Positions 49,581 through 64,000 of a stretch of 64,000 nt of DNA are shown in pieces. The translations under genes and the position numbers were made by a program. Under the pieces are notes generated by a model that worked only from the letters and a program-made list of their open reading frames with translations, made no database searches and was not told the DNA's origin. The stretch spans positions 149,203 to 213,202 of the forward strand of contig NZ_RHJI01000001.1 in the NCBI RefSeq assembly GCF_004211955.1. Reading direction: 5' to 3'. Every line of letters begins with the position of its first letter. The stretch's first letter is position 1. This DNA is from Escherichia sp. E1V33 (GTDB taxonomy: Bacteria; Pseudomonadota; Gammaproteobacteria; Enterobacterales; Enterobacteriaceae).

Positions 49581-50450
49581 TTACTCGATTTTCTTCCCTT
49601 CCATCAATCGCTGTACCAGCGGCAGCATAATTAATTCCATTGCCAGCCCCATTTTGCCGCCCGGCACCACTAATGTATTGATGTGGGAAATGAACGAGCC
49701 TTGCAGCATCGCCAGTAGCCAGGGGAAATCGATCCCTTCCAGATTACGAAAGTGAATCACCACAAAGCTCTCGTCCAGCGATGGGATGCCTTTCGCCGCG
49801 AACGGGTTTGAGGTGTCAACGGTGGGGACGCGCTGGAAGTTAATATGGGTGCGGGAAAACTGCGGTGTGATGTAGTTGATATAGTCTTCCATTGAACGCA
49901 CTACCGAGTCCATCACCGCTTCTCGTGAGTGCCCGCGTTCGCTGGTGTCGCGGATTAGTTTTTGAATCCACTCCAGGTTAACGATAGGCACTACGCCAAC
50001 CAGTAAATCCACACGCTGCGCGACGTTATGTTGTGGTGTGACCACGCCGCCGTGCAAACCTTCATAAAACAGCACATCGGTGGGTTCCGGTAGCGCCTGC
50101 CACGGGGTGAATGTGCCCGGCACCTGATTCCACGGTACGGCTTCGTCGTAGGTATGCAGATATTTGCGAGATTTCCCTTTGCCGCTCTGGCCGTATTCAA
50201 TAAAGGTCTGTTCCAGCAGGCCGAAGTCGTTGGCCTCGGGGCCGAAGTAGCTAATATGCCGCCCGGCATCGCGCGCCTTGCGGATCGCCATATCCATTTC
50301 CGGGCGGGTGTAGCGGTGAAAACTGTCGCCTTCCACCTCGGCTGCTTGCAGATTTAACTGCGCGAATATTTTACGAAACGCGAGGCTGGTGGTGGTGGTC
50401 CCCGCGCCGCTGGATCCTGTTACCGCAATGACCGGATGTTTGGCAGACAT
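49581..50450 (-). CDS. prkB: Phosphoribulokinase-like protein PrkB
   Basis: A 289-residue P-loop kinase of the phosphoribulokinase/uridine kinase family. Walker A is TGSSGAGTTTTSLAF, followed by EGDSFHRYTRPEM and FYEGLHGGVV. E. coli has no Calvin cycle, so the natural substrate is unclear. It is the last gene of the yheS-yheT-yheU-prkB same-strand cluster, 53 bases after yheU. Confidence 0.88.
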   Translation of the reverse strand: MSAKHPVIAVTGSSGAGTTTTSLAFRKIFAQLNLQAAEVEGDSFHRYTRPEMDMAIRKARDAGRHISYFGPEANDFGLLEQTFIEYGQSGKGKSRKYLHTYDEAVPWNQVPGTFTPWQALPEPTDVLFYEGLHGGVVTPQHNVAQRVDLLVGVVPIVNLEWIQKLIRDTSERGHSREAVMDSVVRSMEDYINYITPQFSRTHINFQRVPTVDTSNPFAAKGIPSLDESFVVIHFRNLEGIDFPWLLAMLQGSFISHINTLVVPGGKMGLAMELIMLPLVQRLMEGKKIE

Positions 50451-50503
50451 AGTAACTCCATGACTTGGCTATCATTATTATCTCGTCCGCCGACGGTTGC
50501 AGG

Positions 50504-50722
50504 TTATTCGCGAAACTGACTGCGCGGCATGATATTGACCGTTTCGTGCAGCTCTGACCATACCAGCACCGCTTCTCCGCACTGTAGCTGGCGTTTGACG
50601 TCGGCGACTTTCTGTTCAAGCGTACGCTCTTGTTCACCATAATCGGTGCCTTCACGTAACACAAAGCTTTCAATTAAATTTTCCAGCGTTTCAGGGGAGA
50701 TGTCTTGCCAGGGAATCAACAT
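50504..50722 (-). CDS. yheU: YheU, UPF0270 family protein
   Basis: A 72-residue soluble protein of unknown function ([20 protein letters not shown] start). The sequence is acidic and helical, with no catalytic motif. Its start overlaps the yheT stop by seven bases, so it is coupled to yheT. Confidence 0.88.
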   Translation of the reverse strand: MLIPWQDISPETLENLIESFVLREGTDYGEQERTLEQKVADVKRQLQCGEAVLVWSELHETVNIMPRSQFRE

Positions 50723-51738
50723 GATTTCGCCTCCAGATACGTTGTTAACCAGTCAGGAATGCGTGACTCCAGCCACATTTGCGGGTGAAGTAATGTACCG
50801 CCAATAAAGCCAACATGGCCCCCATGTTCGGTCAGTTGATACTCTACTTGCGGGGGAAGATTTTCCGGTTTCGGGATCACCTGGTGATCCATAAACGGAT
50901 CGTCTTTGGCGTGAATAATCAGCGTCGGTTTGGCGATCCGATTGAGCATCGGCATGGCGCTACACTGACGATAATAGTCGATAGCATCGGCGTAGCCGTG
51001 AATTCTGGCGGTGATTAGATCGTCAAATTCGCGGATGCGACGTACCGATTTTAACTGCGCGAGATTAATCGGCAGTGTTCCGGGGTAGGCTGCCAGTTTG
51101 CGCGCGGCATTGGCTTTTAACAGGTTCAGCAAGTAACGCTGATAAACGCGGGAAAAGCCCTTTTCCATATGGTAACTACAGGCTTCCAGCACAAATGGCG
51201 CGGAGACAATCACCGCCGCATCAATCGGGACATCATTACCTTCTTTGGCCAGCAGGCAAGCCAGCATATTACCGCCGAGCGAATAGCCGACGGCAGCCGT
51301 TGGCGCATGACCAAACTCGCGTTGCAGCCAGCGTAAAAACCAACTGGCATCTTCGGTTTCGCCCGAATGGTAAATGCGGTGCATACGGTTTGGTTCACCG
51401 CTGCATCCGCGAAAATGCATCACCACCCCCAGCCAACCGCGCTTTTGCGCTGCATCAACCAGACCGTGGGCATAAGGGCTATTCAGACTGCCCTCCAGAC
51501 CATGAAACACCACCAGACGCGGTTTATGCTGCGCTTGTGTGGGATCTTCACTCCACGCGAGATCGACAAAATCACCGTCGGGCAACTCTAGCCGCCGCCA
51601 GTGCGGGGTGAATTTCACCTGACGACGAAACAGACGCGGCAGCATGGTTTGTAGATGGCAATTGCTAAAGCCGCGCATAGGGGTGAATTCAGCACTGCTG
51701 CTGAATTCATTGGCATCGGTCGTCGTTATCTGCGCCAT
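50716..51738 (-). CDS. yheT: Alpha/beta hydrolase YheT
   Basis: A 340-residue alpha/beta hydrolase of the YheT/ABHD1-3 group. The nucleophile elbow is [11 protein letters not shown], the acidic residue lies in [12 protein letters not shown], and the His in [13 protein letters not shown]. The oxyanion HG motif is VVFHGLEGS. The substrate is unknown, likely an ester. The start shares a base with the yheS stop. Confidence 0.9.
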   Translation of the reverse strand: MAQITTTDANEFSSSAEFTPMRGFSNCHLQTMLPRLFRRQVKFTPHWRRLELPDGDFVDLAWSEDPTQAQHKPRLVVFHGLEGSLNSPYAHGLVDAAQKRGWLGVVMHFRGCSGEPNRMHRIYHSGETEDASWFLRWLQREFGHAPTAAVGYSLGGNMLACLLAKEGNDVPIDAAVIVSAPFVLEACSYHMEKGFSRVYQRYLLNLLKANAARKLAAYPGTLPINLAQLKSVRRIREFDDLITARIHGYADAIDYYRQCSAMPMLNRIAKPTLIIHAKDDPFMDHQVIPKPENLPPQVEYQLTEHGGHVGFIGGTLLHPQMWLESRIPDWLTTYLEAKSC

Positions 51739-53651
51739 CAGTTGCTTTGGCCTTCCAGCAGCATCTGCTCAAGCTGCTCCTGAGCTTCCAGCCACGCCAT
51801 TTCGCACTCTTCCAGGCCGGATTTGGCGCTGGCTTGCTGTTGCAGGCAGGCGGTCAGCTCCGCTTTACGGCTCTGGTCATACAGTTCGCTGTCGCCGAGT
51901 TTCTCTTCTGCCTGCGCCAGTTGAGCGTTCAGCTTCTCCATCTCTTTTTCCAGACGGGCAATCTCTTTACGCAGTGGCTGGGTTTGCGCACGCAGCTCCG
52001 CTTCCCGGCGCTTCTGATCTTTACGTGCCTGGGCGCTGTTCGCGTTCTCTTTTGGCGCTTCGTCGGTCTGGTTTTCCTGCTTTTGTACGTCGCTCAACCA
52101 CTGTTGATAATCTTCCAGATCGCCGTCGAACGGTTCGACTTTACGATCGTGAACCAGGTAGAGATCGTCAGTGGTGGAACGCAGCAAATGACGGTCGTGC
52201 GAAACGACAACCAGCGCGCCTTCAAACTCGATTAATGCTTCGGTGAGTGCCTGACGCATGTCGAGGTCAAGGTGGTTGGTCGGTTCGTCGAGCAGCAGCA
52301 GATTCGGACGCTGCCAGACGATTAATGCCAGCACCAGGCGTGCTTTTTCCCCACCGGAGAAGCGGCGCGTTTCTTCGGTTACTTTATCGCCCTGGAAACC
52401 AAAGCCGCCGAGGTAGTCACGCAGTTTTTGCTCCAGCTCCTGCGGCGCTAAACGTGCCAGATGTTGAATAGGCGATTCGTCGGCGCGCAAGTATTCAAGT
52501 TGATGCTGGGCGAAGTAGCCGAGCTTGATCCCTTTCGCCAGACCAATTTCACCGCTGACTGGCGCAAGTTCACCGGCTAACAGTTTGATTAATGTCGATT
52601 TACCTGCGCCGTTGCGGCCTAGCAGACCAATGCGCGAGCCGGGGACCAGGTTCAGTTTAATCGAGTCGAGAATAATGCGATCGCCATAGCCCGCGCTGAC
52701 TTTTTCCATCTTCAGTAACGGATTTGGCAGGCTTTCCGGCGCGCGGAAGCTAAAGCGGAACGGGTTGTCGACGTGCGCGGGGGCAATCAGCTCCATACGC
52801 TCGAGCATCTTAATGCGGCTCTGGGCCTGCTTCGCTTTGGTGGCTTTGGCACGGAAACGGTCGATATAACTTTGCAGATGCGCCACACGCTCTTGCTGGC
52901 TTTCGTACATCGCCTGTTGCTGCGCCAGACGGGTGGCGCGCTGCACTTCAAACGAGCTGTAGTTGCCGGTGTACTCGAACATGCTTTGTTGTTCGATATG
53001 AATAATTTTATCAACGATCGGATCGAGGAAGTCGCGGTCGTGAGAGATCAGGATCAGCGTGCCCTGATAGCTCTTCAGCCATTTTTCCAGCCAGATAACG
53101 GCATCGAGATCGAGGTGGTTAGTCGGTTCGTCGAGCAGCAGTAAGTCTGAACGGCAAATCAGCGCCTGGGCGAGGTTAAGACGCATACGCCAGCCACCGG
53201 AGAAATCACTCACCGGGCGCTCCAGTTGTTCATTGCTGAAACCGAGGCCGTGCAGCAGGCTGGCGGCACGGGAGCGAATACTCCATGCGTCAATAGCATC
53301 CAGCTTGCCATGAATGGTGGCGATGGCGTGCCCGTCGTTACGTTCGTTGGCGTCGTGTAGCTGCGCTTCCAGTTGACGATATTCACGGTCGCCGTCAATG
53401 ACATATTCCAGCGCCGCTTGCGGTAGCGCCGGCGTTTCCTGATTCACCCACTCTAGTTGCCAGCTTCCCGGAAAGGTGTAGCTGCCGCCGTCGGCGCTGA
53501 TTTCATTTTTCAGCAATGCCAGCAGGGTAGATTTACCACAGCCGTTTTTACCCACCAGGCCGACTTTCTGCCCGGGGTTGATGGTGGCGGTGGCATTATC
53601 CAGCAGGACGCGCACGCCGCGACGAATTTGTAACGAGGAGAAAACAATCAT
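51738..53651 (-). CDS. yheS: ABC-F ATPase YheS
   Basis: A 637-residue ABC-F protein, one of the four E. coli members; such proteins act on the ribosome during stalled translation. It has two ATPase halves without membrane segments: Walker A GKNGCGKSTLL and GRNGAGKSTLI, signature FSGGWRMRL and FSGGEKARL, Walker B LLLDEPTNHLDL twice. A linker of about 80 residues between the halves is the P-site-tRNA interaction motif, and a C-terminal coiled coil follows (about 530-637). Confidence 0.94.
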   Translation of the reverse strand: MIVFSSLQIRRGVRVLLDNATATINPGQKVGLVGKNGCGKSTLLALLKNEISADGGSYTFPGSWQLEWVNQETPALPQAALEYVIDGDREYRQLEAQLHDANERNDGHAIATIHGKLDAIDAWSIRSRAASLLHGLGFSNEQLERPVSDFSGGWRMRLNLAQALICRSDLLLLDEPTNHLDLDAVIWLEKWLKSYQGTLILISHDRDFLDPIVDKIIHIEQQSMFEYTGNYSSFEVQRATRLAQQQAMYESQQERVAHLQSYIDRFRAKATKAKQAQSRIKMLERMELIAPAHVDNPFRFSFRAPESLPNPLLKMEKVSAGYGDRIILDSIKLNLVPGSRIGLLGRNGAGKSTLIKLLAGELAPVSGEIGLAKGIKLGYFAQHQLEYLRADESPIQHLARLAPQELEQKLRDYLGGFGFQGDKVTEETRRFSGGEKARLVLALIVWQRPNLLLLDEPTNHLDLDMRQALTEALIEFEGALVVVSHDRHLLRSTTDDLYLVHDRKVEPFDGDLEDYQQWLSDVQKQENQTDEAPKENANSAQARKDQKRREAELRAQTQPLRKEIARLEKEMEKLNAQLAQAEEKLGDSELYDQSRKAELTACLQQQASAKSGLEECEMAWLEAQEQLEQMLLEGQSN

Positions 53652-53778
53652 AAGGCGCCGTATGTTCAGACTATGTTAACTTATCATTATGATAATGTAA
53701 TGTATGGGCGAGCTGCCGCACCGGGCGCAATGGTAGCCCAAAACAGCGACTATACACAAAAACCATACCGGGAGGGGG

Positions 53779-54333
53779 ATGATGTCTCAGCCAGCGAAAG
53801 TTTTGCTGCTGTATGCCCATCCGGAATCTCAGGACTCGGTGGCAAACCGGGTACTGCTTAAACCGGCCACGCAGCTCAGCAATGTTACCGTGCACGACCT
53901 TTACGCGCACTATCCTGATTTTTTTATTGATATCCCCCGTGAGCAGGCATTACTGCGTGAGCACGAGGTGATTGTCTTTCAGCATCCTCTTTATACCTAT
54001 AGCTGCCCGGCGCTACTGAAAGAGTGGCTGGATCGGGTATTAAGCCGTGGTTTTGCCAGCGGGCCGGGAGGAAACCAACTGGCGGGAAAGTACTGGCGGA
54101 GTGTGATCACCACCGGCGAGCCGGAAAGTGCTTACCGTTATGACGCGTTGAATCGCTACCCGATGAGCGATGTTCTGCGCCCCTTTGAACTGGCGGCGGG
54201 CATGTGCCGGATGCATTGGTTAAGTCCCATCATTATTTACTGGGCGAGACGGCAAAGCGCACAGGAGCTGGCGAGCCACGCCAGAGCCTACGGTGACTGG
54301 CTGGCAAATCCGCTGTCTCCAGGAGGCCGCTGA
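53779..54333 (+). CDS. kefG: KefB ancillary protein KefG
   Basis: A 184-residue flavodoxin-fold quinone-reductase-like protein needed for full activity of the KefB potassium efflux system. It starts with ATGATG, so two starts are possible; GGGAGGGGG lies just before. The N-terminal fold begins [18 protein letters not shown], with [20 protein letters not shown] in the middle. Its stop overlaps the kefB start by one base. Confidence 0.95.
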
Positions 54334-56138
54334 TGGAAGGTTCCGATTTTTTACTGGCGGGAGTGCTGTTTCTCTTCGCGGCGGTGGCTGCGGTGCCATT
54401 GGCATCGCGGCTGGGCATTGGGGCTGTGTTGGGATATCTGCTGGCAGGAATTGCGATTGGCCCGTGGGGGCTGGGGTTTATTAGCGACGTCGATGAGATC
54501 CTCCACTTTTCGGAACTCGGCGTGGTATTTCTGATGTTTATCATCGGCCTTGAGTTGAATCCTTCCAAGCTTTGGCAATTGCGACGCTCGATTTTTGGTG
54601 TAGGCGCGGCGCAGGTGCTGTTAAGTGCGGCGTTGCTGGCAGGATTATTGATGCTGACCGATTTCGCCTGGCAGGCTGCAGTGGTGGGGGGCATTGGTCT
54701 GGCGATGTCCTCAACCGCAATGGCACTGCAACTGATGCGCGAAAAAGGGATGAATCGCAGCGAATCCGGGCAGTTAGGCTTCTCGGTGTTACTGTTTCAG
54801 GATCTGGCGGTGATCCCGGCGCTGGCATTAGTGCCGCTGCTGGCGGGATCGGCAGACGAACATTTCGACTGGATGAAAGTCGGTATGAAGGTGCTGGCGT
54901 TTGTCGGCATGTTGATTGGTGGACGCTATTTACTGCGTCCGGTATTCCGTTTTATTGCAGCTTCTGGTGTGCGAGAAGTGTTCACCGCCGCGACGTTACT
55001 GCTGGTGCTGGGTTCCGCGTTATTTATGGATGCGCTGGGGTTGTCGATGGCGCTTGGTACGTTTATTGCGGGCGTGTTGCTGGCAGAAAGCGAATATCGC
55101 CACGAACTGGAAACAGCTATCGACCCGTTTAAGGGGTTGCTGCTCGGGCTATTTTTTATCTCGGTTGGAATGTCGCTCAACCTCGGGGTGCTTTATACCC
55201 ATCTGCTGTGGGTGGTGTTAAGCGTTATTGTGTTGGTGGCGGTGAAAATTCTCGTGCTGTATCTGCTGGCGCGGCTGTATGGCGTGCGTAGCTCCGAGCG
55301 GATGCAGTTTGCTGGCGTGTTGAGTCAGGGCGGCGAGTTTGCCTTTGTCCTCTTTTCTACGGCTTCTTCGCAACGGTTGTTTCAGGGCGACCAGATGGCG
55401 CTGTTGCTGGTGACGGTCACGCTTTCCATGATGACCACGCCGCTGCTGATGAAACTGGTAGATAAGTGGCTATCCCGCCAGTTCAACGGTCCGGAAGAAG
55501 AGGATGAAAAACCGTGGGTCAACGATGATAAACCACAGGTCATTGTCGTGGGCTTCGGACGTTTTGGACAGGTGATTGGTCGTTTGCTGATGGCGAATAA
55601 AATGCGTATTACCGTGCTGGAGCGGGATATCAGCGCCGTTAACCTGATGCGTAAATATGGCTACAAAGTTTATTACGGTGATGCCACGCAAGTTGACCTG
55701 TTGCGCTCTGCAGGTGCCGAGGCCGCAGAGTCTATCGTCATCACCTGTAACGAGCCGGAAGACACCATGAAGCTGGTGGAGATTTGCCAGCAACACTTCC
55801 CGCATTTGCATATTCTTGCGCGAGCGCGCGGACGTGTGGAAGCGCATGAGTTATTACAGGCAGGGGTGACGCAGTTTTCCCGTGAGACATTCTCCAGCGC
55901 GTTAGAGCTGGGGCGCAAAACGCTGGTCACGCTTGGCATGCATCCGCATCAGGCGCAGCGGGCGCAACTGCATTTTCGCCGTCTGGATATGCGGATGCTG
56001 CGGGAGTTAATCCCGATGCATACCGATACCGTACAAATTTCTCGCGCCAGGGAAGCCCGACGCGAACTGGAAGAGATTTTCCAGCGTGAGATGCAACAAG
56101 AACGACGCCAGCTGGATGGCTGGGATGAATTTGAGTAG
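54333..56138 (+). CDS. kefB: Glutathione-regulated potassium efflux antiporter KefB
   Basis: A K+/H+ antiporter that acidifies the cytoplasm when electrophiles form glutathione adducts. Of 601 residues, about 1-380 hold the CPA2 membrane domain, and about 400-520 the RCK/TrkA-N domain with Rossmann loop [17 protein letters not shown], where glutathione and its adducts bind. A basic C-terminal tail follows. It overlaps kefG and is followed by yheV after nine bases. Confidence 0.96.
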   Translation: MEGSDFLLAGVLFLFAAVAAVPLASRLGIGAVLGYLLAGIAIGPWGLGFISDVDEILHFSELGVVFLMFIIGLELNPSKLWQLRRSIFGVGAAQVLLSAALLAGLLMLTDFAWQAAVVGGIGLAMSSTAMALQLMREKGMNRSESGQLGFSVLLFQDLAVIPALALVPLLAGSADEHFDWMKVGMKVLAFVGMLIGGRYLLRPVFRFIAASGVREVFTAATLLLVLGSALFMDALGLSMALGTFIAGVLLAESEYRHELETAIDPFKGLLLGLFFISVGMSLNLGVLYTHLLWVVLSVIVLVAVKILVLYLLARLYGVRSSERMQFAGVLSQGGEFAFVLFSTASSQRLFQGDQMALLLVTVTLSMMTTPLLMKLVDKWLSRQFNGPEEEDEKPWVNDDKPQVIVVGFGRFGQVIGRLLMANKMRITVLERDISAVNLMRKYGYKVYYGDATQVDLLRSAGAEAAESIVITCNEPEDTMKLVEICQQHFPHLHILARARGRVEAHELLQAGVTQFSRETFSSALELGRKTLVTLGMHPHQAQRAQLHFRRLDMRMLRELIPMHTDTVQISRAREARRELEEIFQREMQQERRQLDGWDEFE

Positions 56139-56147
56139 AGGGTAAAG

Positions 56148-56348
56148 ATGGCAATCCGAAAACGTTTTATTGCGGGCGCAAAATGCCCGGCCTGTCAGGC
56201 GCAAGATTCCATGGCGATGTGGCGCGAAAATAATATTGATATTGTTGAATGTGTTAAGTGCGGACACCAGATGCGTGAAGTCGATAAAGAAGCCCGCGAT
56301 CACGTTCGCAAAGATGAGCAAGTGATCGGGATTTTTCATCCGGACTAG
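56148..56348 (+). CDS. yheV: Small zinc-ribbon protein YheV
   Basis: A 66-residue protein with two CxxC motifs (AKCPACQAQDSM and VECVKCGHQ), a likely structural zinc ribbon. The function is unknown. It follows kefB closely and is probably co-transcribed with kefGB. Confidence 0.9.
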   Translation: MAIRKRFIAGAKCPACQAQDSMAMWRENNIDIVECVKCGHQMREVDKEARDHVRKDEQVIGIFHPD

Positions 56349-56442
56349 CGATATGCTTCGAGTTTTTTTAAGCTAGTGAGTACACGGCTGCAGAATTCCG
56401 CTACAATCTGCGCCACTATTCTTCCCATGCTCAGGAGATATC

Positions 56443-57033
56443 ATGAAAGTAGCAAAAGACCTGGTGGTCAGCCTGGCCTATCAGGTACGTACAGAAGACG
56501 GTGTGTTGGTTGATGAGTCTCCGGTGAGTGCGCCGCTGGACTACCTGCATGGTCACGGTTCCCTGATCTCTGGCCTGGAAACAGCGCTGGAAGGTCATGA
56601 AGTTGGCGACAAATTTGATGTCGCTGTTGGCGCGAACGACGCTTACGGTCAGTACGACGAAAACCTGGTGCAGCGCGTTCCTAAAGACGTATTTATGGGC
56701 GTTGATGAACTGCAGGTAGGTATGCGCTTCCTTGCTGAAACCGACCAGGGTCCAGTACCAGTTGAAATTACTGCGGTTGAAGACGATCACGTAGTGGTTG
56801 ACGGAAACCACATGCTGGCTGGCCAGAACCTGAAATTCAACGTTGAAGTTGTGGCGATTCGCGAAGCGACCGAAGAAGAACTGGCTCATGGTCACGTTCA
56901 CGGCGCGCACGATCATCACCACGATCACGACCACGACGGTTGCTGCGGCGGTCATGGCCACGATCACGGTCATGAACACGGTGGCGAAGGCTGCTGTGGT
57001 GGTAAAGGCAACGGCGGTTGTGGTTGCCACTAA
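56443..57033 (+). CDS. slyD: FKBP-type isomerase and metallochaperone SlyD
   Basis: Cytoplasmic prolyl isomerase and chaperone that delivers nickel for hydrogenase maturation. Of 196 residues, the FKBP domain is split by the IF chaperone domain (residues about 70-120), and the C-terminal tail (about 148-196) is packed with His, Cys, Asp and Gly (e.g. HDHHHDHDHDGCCGG). It is a stand-alone gene with a strong bidirectional terminator shared with slyX. Confidence 0.97.
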   Translation: MKVAKDLVVSLAYQVRTEDGVLVDESPVSAPLDYLHGHGSLISGLETALEGHEVGDKFDVAVGANDAYGQYDENLVQRVPKDVFMGVDELQVGMRFLAETDQGPVPVEITAVEDDHVVVDGNHMLAGQNLKFNVEVVAIREATEEELAHGHVHGAHDHHHDHDHDGCCGGHGHDHGHEHGGEGCCGGKGNGGCGCH

Positions 57034-57048
57034 TACCGAAAAGATGAC

Positions 57049-57078
57049 AAAAAAGCGGGGAATTCCCCGCTTTTTTTT
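57049..57078. terminator. Bidirectional terminator between slyD and slyX
   Basis: AAAAAAGCGGGG (57049-57060), AATT, CCCCGCTTTTTT (57065-57076) and further T: twelve pairs including the A/T-runs, functional on both strands. Confidence 0.92.
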
Positions 57079-57081
57079 GCC

Positions 57082-57300
57082 TCAATAATGCGGCGGCGGT
57101 GTTTCTTCAGCCTGCGACGCGATGTTCGACGGCTGGCTGGCTTTTAACTTCTCGGTCAGCAGACGCAGATGATCGCGCAGTTTCGCCATCTCCATTTCAT
57201 GAGCGGTCACCGTGACGTTCAGTTCTTCAATGGTGATTTCCTGAAAAGCCAGTCGACTCTCCAGTTCTGCCAGGCGTGCTTCCAATGTTAAATCCTGCAT
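57082..57300 (-). CDS. slyX: SlyX protein
   Basis: A 72-residue protein of unknown function. It is almost entirely a coiled coil ([20 protein letters not shown], then heptads to about 55) with a Pro/Thr-rich tail ending PPPHY. The Tyr-terminated PPHY end is typical of the family. It is convergent with slyD and divergent from fkpA. Confidence 0.93.
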   Translation of the reverse strand: MQDLTLEARLAELESRLAFQEITIEELNVTVTAHEMEMAKLRDHLRLLTEKLKASQPSNIASQAEETPPPHY

Positions 57301-57380
57301 GATTCACCTCTTTTGTCGAATGGTCGCCGCGGATTCTACTTAACTTTGCTGCCCGAGACAGCACTCATTTCGCAGTCATC

Positions 57381-57408
57381 GAAACTAATTTAAACAAAAA
57401 GAGTCTGA
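57381..57408 (+). promoter_or_regulatory. Sigma-E-like promoter of fkpA
   Basis: GAAACTA (57381-57387), 16 bases, TCTGA (57404-57408). This fits GGAACTT-N16-TCTRA at five of seven -35 positions and fully at -10. fkpA is a known sigma-E regulon member; the exact promoter is inferred. Confidence 0.55.
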
Positions 57409-57520
57409 AAATAGATGATAATAGGGCGTATCTGTATGTAGATTTGTTCGACAACGTTTTATAGTACCCTTCTGATAATAGTTAACCCAGGGGTGAGATG
57501 CCCCGATCCTGGAGATATGG

Positions 57521-58333
57521 ATGAAATCACTGTTTAAAGTAACGCTGCTGGCGACCACAATGGCCGTTGCCCTGCATGCACCAATCACTTTTGCTGCCGA
57601 AGCGGCGAAACCAACTGCAACTGCTGACAGCAAAGCAGCGTTCAAAAATGACGATCAGAAATCAGCTTACGCGCTGGGTGCTTCGCTCGGTCGTTACATG
57701 GACAATTCTCTGAAAGAACAAGAAAAGCTGGGCATCAAACTGGATAAAGATCAGCTAATCGCGGGTGTTCAGGATGCATTTGCTGATAAGAGCAAACTCT
57801 CCGATCAAGAGATCGAACAGACTCTGCAAGCGTTTGAAGCACGCGTGAAGTCCTCCGCTCAGGCGAAGATGGAAAAAGATGCTGCTGATAACGAAGTAAA
57901 AGGTAAAGAGTATCGCGAGAAATTTGCCAAAGAGAAGGGTGTGAAAACCTCTTCAACTGGCCTGGTTTATCAGGTAGTAGAAGCCGGTAAAGGCGAATCA
58001 CCGAAAGACAGCGATACTGTTGTAGTGAACTACAAAGGTACGCTGATCGACGGTAAAGAGTTCGATAACTCTTACACCCGTGGTGAACCGCTCTCGTTCC
58101 GTCTTGACGGCGTGATCCCTGGCTGGACTGAAGGTCTGAAGAACATCAAGAAAGGCGGTAAGATCAAACTGGTTATTCCACCAGAGCTGGCTTACGGCAA
58201 AGCGGGCGTTCCTGGGATCCCACCGAATTCTACCCTGGTATTTGACGTAGAACTGCTGGACGTGAAACCAGCGCCGAAGGCTGATACGAAGCCAGAAGCA
58301 GATGCTAAAGCAGCAGATTCTGCTAAAAAATAA
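57521..58333 (+). CDS. fkpA: Periplasmic FKBP-type isomerase FkpA
   Basis: Periplasmic prolyl isomerase and chaperone for outer-membrane and exported proteins. Of 270 residues, the signal peptide is 1-25 (cut after PITFA), then an N-terminal helical dimerisation domain (about 40-140) and an FKBP domain (VVNYKGTLIDGKEFDNSY; VIPGWTEGLKNIKKGGKIKL). The C terminus is Ala/Lys/Asp-rich. It is followed by a strong terminator. Confidence 0.97.
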   Translation: MKSLFKVTLLATTMAVALHAPITFAAEAAKPTATADSKAAFKNDDQKSAYALGASLGRYMDNSLKEQEKLGIKLDKDQLIAGVQDAFADKSKLSDQEIEQTLQAFEARVKSSAQAKMEKDAADNEVKGKEYREKFAKEKGVKTSSTGLVYQVVEAGKGESPKDSDTVVVNYKGTLIDGKEFDNSYTRGEPLSFRLDGVIPGWTEGLKNIKKGGKIKLVIPPELAYGKAGVPGIPPNSTLVFDVELLDVKPAPKADTKPEADAKAADSAKK

Positions 58334-58338
58334 GCATT

Positions 58339-58372
58339 AAAAACCGCCGCCTGACCAGGCGGCGGTTTTTTT
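58339..58372 (+). terminator. fkpA terminator
   Basis: CCGCCGCCT (58344-58352), GACC, AGGCGGCGG (58357-58365), then seven T, with AAAAA before the stem: a strong rho-independent terminator. Confidence 0.93.
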
Positions 58373-58499
58373 ATTGCAGGCCGGATATAATTAGTGCTGG
58401 AAAGCGGAACCTCCGCTGTATTAATTTAATTACCCGCATCATTAATGAGCCTGCCCTGAAAAGTTAACGACAGGCTCCTGAAAAGGAGTGTTTTTTTTC

Positions 58500-59607
<1,108 letters not shown>

Positions 59608-59608
<1 letters not shown>

Positions 59609-59967
59609 TGAAACGAATTGCGTTTGTTTTTTCTACTGCGCCTCATGGCACCGCGGCTGGCCGCGAGGGATTAGATGCTTTACTCGCAACTTCCGCTTTA
59701 ACTGACGATCTCGCCGTCTTCTTTATAGCCGATGGCGTTTTTCAGCTCCTGCCAGGACAAAAGCCCGATGCTGTGCTGGCACGTGATTATATCGCCACTT
59801 TTAAACTGCTGGGTCTGTATGATATTGAACAGTGTTGGGTTTGTGCGGCTTCTCTGCGCGAACGCGGGTTATATCCGCAGACACCATTTGTTGTCGAAGC
59901 CACGCCGCTTGAAGCAGAAGCCTTACGCAGCGAACTCGGCAACTACGATGTTATTTTGAGATTTTGA
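59608..59967 (+). CDS. tusC: Sulfur transfer protein TusC
   Basis: A 119-residue DsrF-like subunit of the TusBCD relay. It begins [20 protein letters not shown], with an alternating beta-alpha DsrE fold and [17 protein letters not shown]. It is structural in the heterohexamer as far as known. The start overlaps the tusD stop (TGATG). Confidence 0.95.
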
Positions 59968-59974
59968 GGCGTAC

Positions 59975-60262
59975 ATGCTGCACACATTACATCGCTCACC
60001 CTGGCTGACAGATTTTCCTGCGCTGCTGCGTCTGCTCAGTGAGGGCGACGAACTACTGTTATTGCAGGATGGCGTAACTGCCGCAGTTGACGGCAACCGC
60101 TACCTTGAAAGTCTGCGTAATGCCCCCATTAAGGTCTATGCCCTGAACGAAGACCTCATTGCCCGCGGTTTGGTTGGTCAAATTTCGAACAATATCATCC
60201 CAATTGACTATACTGATTTCGTCAGACTTACGGTAAAGCACACCAGCCAGATGGCCTGGTGA
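59975..60262 (+). CDS. tusB: Sulfur transfer protein TusB
   Basis: A 95-residue DsrH-like subunit of the TusBCD complex ([20 protein letters not shown] start). The DsrH fold is recognisable by [15 protein letters not shown]. It lies seven bases after tusC and just upstream of the str promoter. Confidence 0.95.
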   Translation: MLHTLHRSPWLTDFPALLRLLSEGDELLLLQDGVTAAVDGNRYLESLRNAPIKVYALNEDLIARGLVGQISNNIIPIDYTDFVRLTVKHTSQMAW

Positions 60263-60284
60263 CGGCGGGAACGTTGTATATTTC

Positions 60285-61329
<1,045 letters not shown>

Positions 61330-61413
61330 TCCCTTCGGAGTTTTAGTCACCAGGCGGGCGCTTCCAGTAAGCAGCCCGCTTTGGGCTACTTAAATTGAAC
61401 GCCTAAAAGATAA

Positions 61414-63540
<2,127 letters not shown>

Positions 63541-63553
63541 GCCTAAGGGTTAA

Positions 63554-64000
<447 letters not shown>

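Overview
The window is a 64-kb piece of the chromosome of an Escherichia species, most likely E. coli or a very close relative, but not K-12. Almost every protein can be recognised by name, and the gene order is the classic aroK-dam-trpS / cysG-nir / crp / kef-slyD-fkpA / str-operon neighbourhood. Three features argue against K-12. rpsG ends at a TAA where K-12 reads through to a longer S7. The frlABCDR (fructoselysine) cluster that sits between yhfS and yhfL in K-12 is missing. Many proteins carry small substitutions, and DamX is 432 aa. I see no prophage, insertion sequence, CRISPR array, tRNA or rRNA.

Layout. 1-374: intergenic mosaic repeats downstream of yhgF. 375-5565: transcription and osmoregulation (yhgF, greB, ompR-envZ). 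5641-9366: pckA and yhgE. 9455-13638: hslO, hslR, yrfG, igaA (redox and heat stress, nucleotide turnover, Rcs control). 13960-20646: nudE, mrcA (PBP1A) and the divergent hofMNOPQ operon (PilMNOPQ-like DNA-uptake machinery). 21048-27490: the aroK-aroB-damX-dam-rpe-gph-trpS superoperon. 27760-35169: the poorly understood yhfZYXW-php-yhfUTS operon. 35276-40909: yhfL, then cysG, nirC, nirD and nirB (NADH-nitrite reductase with its siroheme synthase), preceded by tsgA. 42617-49526: ppiA, yhfG-fic, pabA, argD, yhfK, crp, yhfA. 49581-53651: prkB-yheU-yheT-yheS. 53779-57300: kefG-kefB-yheV, slyD, slyX. 57521-60262: fkpA, yheO, tusDCB. 60285-64000: the str operon rpsL-rpsG-fusA-tufA, with tufA cut by the window end.

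The least understood part is the yhf operon. It encodes a GntR-like regulator with a ligand-binding domain (YhfZ), a PRD-only protein (YhfY), two PLP enzymes (YhfX, YhfS), a phosphopentomutase-like metalloenzyme (YhfW), a phosphotriesterase-like hydrolase (Php) and a small-protein/membrane-protein pair (YhfU, YhfT). Together these look like a complete uptake and catabolic route for an unknown, probably phosphorylated, amino compound. Two related inverted repeats lie in front of yhfZ and a third lies in front of yhfX. I propose that these are YhfZ operators.

Regulatory sites readable in the DNA include CRP-type sites (pckA, ppiA, crp), an FNR site and a NarL/NarP 7-2-7 site for nir, a sigma-E-like promoter for fkpA, the consensus str promoter and many rho-independent terminators.
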